A stretch of 64,000 nucleotides of DNA from Numida meleagris (lineage: Eukaryota > Chordata > Aves > Galliformes > Numididae): NCBI RefSeq assembly GCF_002078875.1, contig NC_034414.1:24039116-24103115 (forward strand). The letters are read 5' to 3'. The notes below the pieces were generated by a model that saw only the letters and a list, made by a program, of their open reading frames with translations, made no database searches and had not been told where the DNA came from. A program made the translations under genes and the position numbers. Shown here piece after piece: positions 28,801-41,100 of this stretch (positions are counted from its first letter, which is position 1; every line of letters starts with the position of its first letter).

Positions 28801-29163
28801 AGCTGTTACATGTGGCCCACAACTAGTTTGTGGACCAGCCCTAAAGAAAGGGGAGAATTACCAACTTTTTGCATTTTTATTGCTAGCTGTAAGAGTGTTT
28901 GAGGGCTGGCAGTAGTCTCTTGATGTAGAAGCTTGAGAATTGTGTCAGTTTGAGATTCCAGTAATAACTTGGAATGTTGTCCCTGGAATTTCAGACCTAA
29001 AAAGTACGGACATGATGTTCCTTTTGGGTCCCTTCTAACTCAGGATATTCTGTGACAATCCCACTGGCAAAGATATGCAGTCACCCTACTATACTTTCAG
29101 GATAACTAGTTGCCCTGAAAAATCTCAGTAACTGGAGACAATTTACCAATAAAAAAAAAAAGG

Positions 29164-29196
<33 letters not shown>

Positions 29197-32100
29197 GCTA
29201 CGGTCTATGGAGAATAATGCTTCCTGGAAGGCTTCTAACCTTCTTTGAAGAGAGGGACCTGCCTGCTGATGTTGAAGGAACTTTTTTCTTCCCTCCTCTG
29301 TGGATAGAGTAGGGGGTCTTGCTAATGGATGCAATTGCAAGAGCCAATCTGTATGACTGCATCAGATTGATTAGCTGGGTCCTGGTTACTGCTGCGAGTG
29401 GTGATTATGCCAGTACAGCTGCTCTTGTTTTTTATGTACTAATTACCACACGCACGGATGTCATCACCCTTAACGCTGCATGGAGTTGTCCCATTAGCGT
29501 GGGAGTGGGGAAGCAGCAGGGGAGGGGAGCTTTTTGATGTGTTTCGAAGTGTACGGAGAAGCGGAGTGATGAAGCATCTCTTCTTAAGCAGAATTCTTAA
29601 GCCATCTTGCCTTTGACATAGTGTCCTCAGCCAACATGTTCACAAGTTGTCAGGATTTGCCATTTACTGTCGAACACCTGGATGTTGAGCAGGAGCTGGC
29701 AAGTCCCTGCCTCGGTGTGACTGGCTGCTGAGCCTGTAGGACAGCGGCTGTGCAAGCTGACCTGCCAGTGCGAGAGAACTTAGGGCTACCTCCAGCAGGC
29801 CTCCTCTCAGCTGCAGTGCCTTACAAAGGTGTTCTCAGGAGAAAAGAAACTGTTTTTCTGTCTTGCTGAAGAAGAATATGATAGAATACTCTTGCAGTTC
29901 TTGATTGATTTGGAAAGCTCCAGCTCTGGAGGACCACTCCCCTTCCCCTCCCTCCTCCTCCTCCTCAAAATCTAGTCTCCCTATCTCAGAGTGCACCATA
30001 ATCTCCATGGTAACAAGTGTTTCCAACATATGTCTGATTTTTTTTTTTCTTTTTTCCCTTTACATAAAAAGCTAGGGGGGAGAATGGGGGCAAACATGGC
30101 AGGGATGGGTAGGAGCTACATAAACCCCAGAGGGCCTGTTGCTTCGGACGCCGAGCTTCTCAAAATATTACTGACTGCCGAGAGATATCTGGGGCAAAGA
30201 ATGACCAGTTTCTGTCACACAGAGAAATCCTAAAGGACATTTTCTTCTGTAATGTGGCCTCCTCAGAGAACAGGTTACCTGCGTTACTGATTATGGGAAA
30301 TAATTTTGTTACGCTGTTTTGCTCTGACTTGCTTTTTTGTCATTATGATGGTCCAGATGAAGGTCCTAGTTATTAGCTATTGAAGGTTGTACAGTTAAAT
30401 GGTCTCTGCTTCAGACTTATCAAGTTAAACTATTAGACAGGTGGGATGTGGAGTGGGGAGTAGAGCTGTAGAGAAAAGCAGGTACATAAACTGGATCTCG
30501 GGACAACAGCTTGTAATGCTAGCTAATGAGACCCACACTATGGAATTGTTAGTTCAGGCTACCTCAGCAGAGCAGTGGTGGTTGATCTGCGTTCCTGTCT
30601 ACCTTTATCCTCTTGTTCCAGTGCATCCTAGTTCTCTTCAATGCTTTCCGGTCCAGCACCATTCCTACTTTCTAGGGAGTCTGGAAGAGGTTTGGGAATG
30701 GACAGATGATTGCCCATCAGAAAGTCTAAGGAAACCTTGTGTCTCAACTTGGAATTAACTCACTGAAAATGTAGTTTCCAAGTCCAAATTGCATGCCAAC
30801 ACTAGCTGCTGGCTAGGAGGTTGCAGGAAAGCATTGAGCTGTGTAGAAGATGTTAGCTTTTCAGAGCTGGAAAGTATCTGCATAGATATAATCTGATCCA
30901 TTTCACTGTTTTTGCTTTTCAAGCCCATACGCTTCAGAAACCAAACTAGTGAAGACCAGAGAGCAGAGCTTGGTATATGTCCTACGGATGCACAGAGCTT
31001 TCATTCTCCGGTATTACTGCAGTGTTAGGAAGCAGTTTTACAGCTATGCTAACTACCCACAGTCTTAACAGCTCTTCAGCTCTCGTGTTAGTGTAGGTAA
31101 AACGGATGTAAGGGGATCTGAACTGAGGCATTTGTTGCTTGCAGATTTGTGCCATTCTCATGATCTCTGGACATTAATTTATCTCATCTGTGCCCTGTTG
31201 GTGTGGGAGGTGGTCAAACTGAACAATTTTCAGAAGACTATTTAAATGATTTAAAAGAGTTGTATATTATTTCTGTGTGAGGTTTGTTTTGCTTAATAGA
31301 AAAAAATGACCTGTTGATGCTGAAAGCCCATGCACTTGCCAGTTTCCTGTTCCACCCTGGTGAGTTAGGATGAGAAGTGAAGGCTAGAAGGGACCTAGTT
31401 GTCTTGCTGTCTGATATCTGTTCTGTTTGTTCCCATCACTTTAACTCTGCAGCCCACTGAATGACATGCAGAATCTCCTGGTGGCAGGATTTCTTATGTT
31501 CTGCAGCTACGTGCCAATCTGTTTGTTAAGCACTTAGGGGCACGTGTATGTTTCTCTAGCAGATGTTTGCTCTTGCTGCTGGATTAGTGGTTTCTTTTAA
31601 CATCCTGTAGTGATGTGTCTCCTTGGCCAGCTTTGTTTCTGCAAGGAGACTGAACATTTGTTTATTTGGACCTCCTTGGCTGTTCTGCCTTTTGTCTTAT
31701 CAAGTAACTTTCTGTCTTTGTTTCAGAGAGTTTTCAACGTTCTGTACCCAATGCCTGCCGACCAGAGAAGACACGTCAGCATAAACTCTGCTCGCTGGCT
31801 ACCTGAACCAGGCCTGGGATTGGCATATGGCACCAACAAAGGGGATCTGGTGATTTGCCGACCAGAGTAAGTGTTTGTTTTACATGGAGTTGTAACTGCT
31901 TTTGTTATTCTGTTCTTAGGTCACTGGGAATAAGATGGCTTTTCACTGCTTCGGGCATTGTACTTGAAGTGCCTCCCCCAGTTAAGTAGTCATGATACTC
32001 CTTTTGGACCACCCCAGTGTTTACTCTGTCTCATGCAATCATTGTTAGTTTTGCTGACTTATGAAGACGTATGAGGTGCATCTTAATAGCTCATTTTATT

Positions 32101-35100
32101 TCCCCTATCTGTCTTGGATTTCTGGATCCTTTGTTTTATATTTGTCTAGTACAGTGTCTTTCAGTCTTTTTGGATTTAGGATTTCCACAACTTGCCATTG
32201 AGTATAGCAAATACAAGGTGTTAGAGATGCATTTGATTTCCACCAGCCACAGGCTGAAAACTGCTGACCTAGACTTACCAGATACCTATTACAGTGTTCA
32301 AGTATGAGATCCTATGAACTGCAAAGGTTTTTGTCATGATTATGAGCAAGCCAGTGAATTGTTTTGATCCTCACTTGAAAGCCCAGTGGTGTGATGTGTA
32401 GACTTTAGCTCTCTTTTATTTATACAGTGCCATAAGAGGTGTAACTTTGCCTTTGTAAACTTGCAATTAAGCAGATGATGACTGAGAGTCTGAGCAGTGA
32501 AACATAAATCACTTTTAGTGTTCTTGGTGGTTTACGTACCATGCTTTGAGACCCTTTTCTCCGTTATGTTGTGCAAGGTGTTCTTTTGGAGCAGTGTTTC
32601 TCTTGTGCTATAAGAGTACTTCTGGGATTTCTCTGCTTCACTTATTTCCTGGTATTAGACTACCGTGGTATTCTTTTGAGTTACGTTGAAGCTCTTTGTA
32701 ATTTAGAGTCTGGCAGCTAGAAACTTGCAGCACTGCTGGAGATCTTATCAAATGCATGTGGACTCCATCTGTTGTGCACAAGATCAAACATGTGGTGCTT
32801 GTCAAGAGTCATAAGATAAGTGTAGAACCACTACATAAATCAGAATAAATATGTACAATTGTAATAGTGACTAATACAGTACAGTCTTCTGGTGAAATTT
32901 GCAGTTAGAATTCAGATTGGACCAATTTCAATAGTGTAAATGCCAGTGCTTTTCAAAAGGCTCTCTAGTTCTCTTGAACATAATCTTTCATCAAGGCCTT
33001 ATTTATACATGAACTTCTACAGTATATTATTATGGAATAAGCTATAATCACTCTCTTCCAGGAAAAGTAGCTTTCCTCAAGACTAGTTTCTGTACTTTCT
33101 AAGCAGAGGAATAATTTGGGAATAGCAGCTTTCCTCTTTTCAAATACTAGTTATTGTAAGTTACTTTTAGTATAGAGAAGTGATAAGATCTAGTCTATTG
33201 ATTATGACTCATGAGATGAACTTGGACAAAAACCCAGGGAAAGGAAAGGAAGGGAAATCAAAGTGGTTTGATTGAATGCGCCTTTGCAGAGTCAAGCTTG
33301 GTCTGCCTATCTCGGCTTGCCACATCCTGTGTTAAATATCCGTTCTACTGCTTGCAGTAGCTCCAAGCTGAGTGCCATGTCTCTTATTGGCATCTCCCTA
33401 ATTAAAGACGCAACAGGAACTCCTTTGTGTGTTACAGGTGCACTGCTGATTTTTTTGCAGCATCTCTTTGAAACCTTTCTTAGCTCACCTAGTTGCTTTG
33501 GACTTTCTTCTGTCTCCTTATTTCTATCCTAGCAACAGTCATGGACAATTTCAACTAAAATGAACATTTTTCGATATGAACATGAAACAGTGAATACAAA
33601 GGTGGGATATTTATTAGTAGTTTGATCAGAATGCTTCAACAGGTTCCCTGCTGGTGGATTGGAATAACTGATGCTTCTGATGATTATTGCAGACTTCACA
33701 TGGACTTCTTTGGAGCACGATTCCTGATATGTTCTGTTCTCAACTGCATCATTTTGTAGGCCAATTACAGCCAGATTGACTTAAAAATTTGTGTATAAAG
33801 ATTTAGATATTCATTGATCTGAAGAGTTTGCATGGAGGCTCTAACATCAGAACACACAAATCAGTAAGACTCTATCAGAGCAGAAGTGGTTTGCATCTGT
33901 GATGTCTGTTCCAGGTCTACCTGGAAAGTCATCAGAAAAGAAGAGAAATTCTAATGTGTAAATGGCATCTCAGTAGGTCTTGACTTAACAGACTTAATAT
34001 CTGATGACTTTGACTTGAGAAATGAGGGAGAAAGATGAAAAGTATTTGTGTTGTTTCCATAGACAGTAATACAGAAGGGAAGAAATATTAAATTAAGAAC
34101 TAAGCAATCGACAGAGGATGATATGGGGGTAGTCTAATAAACAGCAGGGATCCAAAAAACACTGCACTGCTGAAAACACCCCCACTGTTTTAATTTGGCA
34201 AAGAGAACAGTGGTCAGTAGCAAACAGCTGAGATGGTTATAATTCCCCAGGTCTTTATTCCCATGTACAATGAAAGCATTAGAAACCAAGTTCTACAGGG
34301 ATAACATAAACAGGTTGGAAAAGCAGCTGTGCCTCATATAAAGGGCTTGAAATGAAGAGTTTAGGGAAAAAGAGTTGAGTAGGCTAAAAGTACAAATTAA
34401 CACACAAACGAAAAAGCATAACTTGAAGCTTCATGGACTCATAATGAGAGGTTATGCAAGTAGTTCTTCCAGAGATCTAAAGAAATTGTAATTAAAATCA
34501 GAAGTTTAGGACTATATTGCTAGGTTAGGGTAGCACTGATGACAGTTTTCCTTGCAGATGGAAATGGGGAAGGCCAGGGTATGCTGGCCATCCATAATGT
34601 AAACTCAGTACACAGATTTATGGGATATGTTTTGAAGGAAGGGTAAATTAAAACCATGAGGAGTAGGTTCAAGTGCATTATGACTTGGCTGTGGTAAGGT
34701 ACAGCAGGTGGATAGCTATCACCGAGAATTTTATTTACAGTAAAAGGATTTGCTTCAGGTCTTACGCATTTTAGTAAGGCAATTAGCATGTTGGGGCTGC
34801 AGTAAATCTAGTTAAATTGTTAAGAATTCAAATGAGACTTGGTAAGGAGCAAGTGAAGGTCTGCTAAAGAAAGGAATACAGCAGGATTGAAAGCTGGACA
34901 CTATCGCAAAAGAAGTTTCTGATGGACCTCCTTCAGAACCTATTCTGGGGCTGGTTGTTACTTCTGTTTACAGTAATACCTTATAAGGGTGTGCTGAATA
35001 AATTTGTAGAGAATGTGACATTAGCCTTGTCACTGCAGAGAAGGATCAGAGTATCACATAAGAATTGTATTGCCTTGAAAATGACTGGAGCTATAGAAAT

Positions 35101-38100
35101 GAGATAGAATTTAATGATACAAAGTGCACTTACTGACTAATAACACTGAGCTCAGTAGTTAAAATGACGGAGGGGGAAAAGGCCCGAGGTTTCAGTTGAT
35201 TGTAGGTGATTGAGCCATCAGTACATGTGGCTGTAAAAGCAACAAATTTATTTCTAGGATGAAACACAAGATACTTAACAGTAGAGATAACAGAATGCTA
35301 GTATTGCTGTAGAAGAAACTAGATACACAAGCAGAAACAGTTTTAAATTCAGCTATTCACATCTAGTACTGTAGTTGAGAATAGCAGCTAATAATGTCAG
35401 TGGAACGAATACTTATCTAAGAAAACCTGCAGCTGGGGGTCTTCAGCCTACAAAGGAAGGCTGAGAGAGGGGGCTTCTATAGCCTTCCCTAAATGTCCAG
35501 GAAGGGAGAACTATTTACACTTACATACTTTTTACTAGTCATTCACTATGTGTAGGTTATGGCTGCAAACTAGAAAAAGGCTTCTAACCAAATGATTCCT
35601 GCAATAGCTTGTAAGTTGTTTGAGTGGGTGCAAAAGGCTCAGATGTTTGGAGATGGCAGCTATTAAGTGGGTTAACATGTATCACTCACTGTGGACTTGA
35701 GGTCTATCACAGGGGGTGCGACAGAGCCATGTGGATTTCTCCCACCCTCATTACCTACTGTGCACTGCCTGTGTAGCTTCTAGTGCCTTTTAGCCTCCTC
35801 CAGGCTGTTTCTCATGCCCCACGTGCTGCCTGATTTTGAATATTACTGTGGCTAGTGCTCATGCTCAGTAGGGTTTTGTACGTCTTTCTTGGCTCTATGC
35901 AGCGCAAGGCTTGGTTCTGTTCCTGAATCCTTGATATTTTTCAAAATGGAATGAAAGCCGCAGTGTCTCATGCAGTAGAAACTCCTCTACTAAATTAAAA
36001 AGTATTTTTTATTTTTAGTGCTCATAACCTTTCCTATCCCATCCCATCCTAACGGGAGCTTTCCCATTCAGAAACATCCCCGGTGTGAATTCTCAAATGT
36101 CTTGTAGAACATGAACAGTTTGGACTGGAATTGAAGAGGAGCAGACTGCATACTGCTTTCTGCCCATTGCTGGCTTCTCTTGTAAAAGATGACCAAGGGA
36201 GAAAAGCAGGGTCCACATATCAGTTCTTTGTCATTTCATCTTGAGTGCCTCCAGTGGCCAGGAGCACATTCCAGAAGGTCTCGGTGCTCAGATGCTTTTG
36301 AAAATACTAACTTAAAACCCCCAGTGTTCTGAGAATGCTGTTTCAAAACTGAGCACTGAAGGTACCTCGTCTAGGGCTGGCTCAGTAGCGCAGGCATCTG
36401 CATGCAAGAGAGGCAGATTTCTGCAGCAGACAGAGCCTCTGATAATGGAATTAAAATGCTCACTGAAGTTGCATCTGATTCAAAGACTATATCCCATGGA
36501 ATCCTCTCATTGGAAAGTAGGTGTGGAGAGTCTCAAATTGGTTCAGTGGTATGCAGTGTGCATATTTTAATTCTTTAAAGTGAGCTCTGCCTCTAACATG
36601 AAATAATTCTGTGAAAGTTCTTTTCACAAGAAAAGTTGATGCTTTGTATAGGATCCTTGCAATTGTCTGCACACATCACTCCAGTTTTTCTTCCTCTGAG
36701 AGCTGCATATGCACTTATCTAGGGATGGGGACAACATGTCTGCAGTTATCAGTGCTGGTAAGGAGATGATAATCGGTGCTGCTGCTTGCTATGTCCTGAC
36801 TGCTGGTTGATTCCATTCATCAGGCTCGTCAGCCTCCTGCAATGATGCCCTCCAGCAGCACAAGCCCTAGTGCATTTTTTTTGCCTTGTAAGAATAACTT
36901 CTGGAAGATGGAGTTAACAGTAAGTCAGAAGGAGGAGCTGTCTTCCTATATGTGTAACCAAGGGATGTTCACAAACCTGCCCAGGGAATATTTCCATATC
37001 TGTTCACTGGGGCAGCTAGAGGTACTGGTTAGGTCAGAGTCCTCTCTGCAAATGACTTCTTGAAAGGCAGCATCTAGACAGTGTCCTTTGGTTATGGCTG
37101 AGTAAGTAAATACAGGTTCTGAACTTTTGCTGCCTGTTAACCGCAAGATGCGGCGTATTTTCTAAATGAAGGTAGAAGGTGTGGTTTGACTGATAAAAGG
37201 ACATAAAAGGAGACAAGATGGACAATTTTGCACTAAAGATGCAAAATTGCTTACCTTTGGATTTTGTTGTTTGTACATTTGAGTAAAAACTAATCTGAAT
37301 TATTTCCAAATTGTGGAAAGCCTGCATATCCTGAGTGTTGAGAGACTCGGACATTGCAGATGCATGAGAAAGTAGAGTGGTAATATGGAGGCTTGAAACA
37401 GCATCTCCTTTCTGATCTTATTTTTATTCCATTTCTGTTTCCATTTCTGTATGTGAATTTGATATCCACGATGAATGATGGCCTTAGGTAGATGATAGCC
37501 TCATACAGTTCTATTTAATATGTCTATGAATCCTAGAGATAAAATCTGACAGCAGCTTTAAGTCTTCAGTTATTAACAAGTCCATTTCCTTCAACCAGTT
37601 CAAGATATGCTGAAGCACTGACTCGTTAGTGACATTAGTTTCCCTCTATGGGTTAGGGAACTTGGTTCAGAGCTCAGTATTAAAGAAACTGAACCTGTTG
37701 CTTACTGGTTTGTTTATAATGCCACTGTGCTTCTGCAGAACCTTACTGGTTCTCAGACTGAGTAGCAATCTTTCTGTCGAAGATCACAGCTGTGTACTTT
37801 CAGAACAGTTACCAAACGCTTTACTTCATTCTATTCAGATCACATCTGCCACCTTCTCTTCCTTTTCTTTTTTTCTAATTGTATCTACAAAAGCAATTAA
37901 ATTTCATGCAGTCAATTATTTGACTTACTAAATCCCCCTGCCTACTACACGTGGCTCATTCTTTCATTGTTTTCAGATTCATTCTTTTTTCTCTATTTTA
38001 TTACTCTCCTTAACAATAAAAGTTGCATTTAGGAGAGAGTAATTGTCACATTAAATATGACTTTCTGTCTGAAGAATGCTATAAGTTGGCTTTTTTGGCC

Positions 38101-41100
38101 TTTTGTCACTTTCCCATTTTATTCTAACTTTTTCAAAATTAGGTGTGACTGGCTCAAAAAGTTAACTTTTTTCTTTTTTTTCCTTTTAAAATTAATGAGT
38201 ACCACTAGCTGCTGTGCATGGCTTCATCTTTTACCAAAGACTTTTCTTACTCCTAATTGCATGAATACCATTGGATTTTTTTTAAGTGGAGACTTCAGAG
38301 AGAAAATTCAGTATCTCGGCCACTTCAAGTCATCACTGATTTTATCCTTAGCCGCACTGATAAATAGACCTTTCTTCATTCAAGTACCATTTTCCTCATG
38401 TTTATTTTTAGAATGCCTTTTCCCTCTTTGGCAGCGCCAGTCCATCATGCTTTCTTATAACCTTTTTTCTCTGCAGGTCCATATTAGACTTTCTTTCTTG
38501 TTTGATTGTTTGTTCCCTTGGCTTTCCAATAAGAACATCTTTGATCTTCCAGGCTTTGATCCAGTTTATTTGTGGAATTATTGGTTGTCCCTTACACATG
38601 CATTTTTCAGCATGATTGTGGTGATTTGAGATAGCAAGTGAAACAGCCAACTTCTTCATTTTCTTTCCCTGTTTCAAACCTACAAGCTACCTGGTACTGT
38701 GAATGGTTTCAACTCAGTGTCTTCAAAAATGTAATTGCAGTAATAATTGTGGAGGTTTGGATTTTGGAGCAGGTTTTCCCTGCATGCTAAACTGAACACC
38801 TTCAGTTGTCTAATTTCAAAGCTGCTGAAGATAAAAAAAAATAAAATAAAATAAAATAAAACTTGGCATGCTATTGGATCTCATTGAGGTTAGACCAAGC
38901 CAGGGCCTTGGTTCTGGAGTCTGGCAGCTTTGTATGTGCTCGGTGCAATATTCTATTTGAAGGAGAGGAAAAAAAAGGAAAAAGCAATTGCTATGCTTGC
39001 TGATTTTAAGCGCTTATTTTGACATTGATTTTTCTCATTCTAAACACATTCTAAACGTTTTCCTAGTTTAGTACGTTGGCATAAGATCTACAAAACAAGC
39101 TGACTTCAAAGTTGCTGTCTTTGAATCAAAGTGATTGTTAGTTTCTGCTGAAACTCCAGTGAAAGTTCAAAGACTGACGTGTGAGTTTGGCTTGCCAGGC
39201 ATGTAGCAGTTTAAGATGTTTAAGGCCTTAGAAGGCTTTAGCAATTTGTACTCCCCCGAAGTCTCCTAACATTGTAAGTTGTCTAAGCCACTGGAAGAGC
39301 TCATAGATCGTAAACAGCTTAAGATATTCTGAGGGTTCAAAGCTTATTTGGAGCATAGTCTGCCTATAATCACTTTAAGCAATTAACTAGGCTTTGAGTT
39401 TTGACGGAATTTAAGCAAGTTATCCATCTTTAGAGCTTGGTTTAAGGTGATACTAAGCTGAATAGCTCTCGTCTAGGAAAGCTAACAAATTCCAGAATGC
39501 AGAGGAACCTTTCAGAGGGTCTCTACATGCTGTTTCACATTGTTGAAGCCACTTAAGTGATATTGAGGAATACAGGCAAGCTTTTGAGTGAGAAGAAAGT
39601 CAGCAGACATTCAGGACATTCTTCTGCCCTGTTTATTCCAGGCTATTTGGCCTGCAGGGCATCATCTTATTCACATAAGCATCCATTTGTTAATAGTGTT
39701 AAAACTACTGTGCAGCGCTCTGTGTGATACACAAAGATCATACCAGCTTTGCAGGAGAAAATCTTTACTCAACGTCTTCCTTTCTTCATGTTCTGTCCGC
39801 CTACTTACAGTGTTGTGATAATATAAATATTTTTCATTTAATGGCGACCTCAGTATGCCACTCCAAATTGGGATATGTCTCTTCTAATGTCAGAAGGGTT
39901 GATATCTCATTACAACCTGGGTAGCACAGAAGTCAAATACAGAGGATTCCCAGTTTTCTCTCAGGAATGAGCGGTAACTTCTATTTCATGCCGAAAGTGG
40001 CATGAAAAAGCTCTCAGCAAAGCTGCTTTAAAAAGCAGTTGTGGCACTTTGATAGAGGAATTAGCATGGGCATGAAAGCTGTCTACAAGAGACTTTTCTT
40101 GTCCTTATTTTCAGCACAGGTTTTGCTGTGTAGCTTCATGTCCCTTAAGGACAGTGCTTTCAACCATGATATTTGTTCTTAGGTCCCAGGATGATCAAAC
40201 ACTCACACTTTCATACAAAACTCTCTCCTTCTGCTCCGTTGTTGTCTTGATGCTTAATTTTCATTTATCACTCATGTTGAAATAATGATTTCTTAATCTA
40301 GAACTTTCTTCCTAGGAATTCCTCTTGCACTTTCTGTTGGTGCTTCTCTCATGATAGTCTGGATCAGAAGAAACCACTCAGTTTGTGCTCTTTCTACTTT
40401 GTTAATATCTTTTTCTCTTTGAGGTCTCTAACAGCTTAACTGAAGGATACTTCTCTTTCTGAGCTTAAATGTCATGTTTTCACCTGGGGAAGAAGACTGT
40501 TAGAGATGTGCCTTCTGTAGATCTCACCCACTGGCTCCAAGAGCCTGGATTGTATTCAGTTTTAGTTGCCCCCTGGCGGGCAGAACAAGCTTATGCATAT
40601 TCACCCTGTGGAGACAGGAAGGTGTTATTAGGCACTTGTGCCTCCAAATTTATAAGGCTGATCTCGTTTAAGTGGTGTGGGTTTGAAGGGAGTCTCTTAA
40701 AAATCCCAGTATTTAACGTAGCTGGCAGAGCTTCACAATCGAATAAACTGGGCCAGTCATCTTATATAGTATTCAAAGTTGAGTTGGCATCCTCCCTGAA
40801 GCAGGCATGTGGCTATCAGCTGCACCAAGCTGCTTGCTGTCCTGCTTCAGCAGCACCTTTGGCAATTCAGCTAAGTATCAAGATGTGTTTCTGTATGGTT
40901 GCTGCTTTCCACATAGGCAAAGTTTGCAGAATTCTGGAAAACTAGCAGGCTGTATGACTGTAGGGATCCACACAGTAAAAATGCACCTGCTGCTACCTGT
41001 AGTGAAGAGATGACCTTTTCTTTGCTCTCCTGGATGTGATCAATAGGATAATTTCGTATGCTACTAAAATACCTGTGGTTCTTAAACTGCAGGCCTTGTG

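Larger units (their letters stand above)
16440..31726 (+). other. AMBRA1: AMBRA1 intron, 15.3 kb
   Basis: Largest intron in the window. It holds a long minus-orientation CR1 copy (18397-19075), a T18 run (19165-19182), small inverted repeats (19743-19771, 21103-21132), A15 runs (22180-22194, 25209-25223), a 43-bp tandem duplication (25969-26053), a CR1 3'-end scrap (about 29012-29056) and an A-rich tract (29148-29194). The remaining ORFs are short and unrecognised. No additional coding exon is needed, because exons c and d join directly in frame. Confidence 0.85.

Noticed and set aside
31727..31870. Stop codon TAA directly after CRPE as a gene end
   Set aside because: The TAA is inside the gtaagt splice donor; the next exon restores the frame with ALNSGVEY.
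38057..38629. 190-codon ORF on the + strand
   Set aside because: It lies in T-rich intronic DNA and translates to F/L/S-rich low-complexity text with no family resemblance, splice context or codon bias.
39984..40007. Hairpin as a microRNA precursor
   Set aside because: The stem is only 9 bp and flanks do not extend pairing, whereas precursors need roughly 30 bp.
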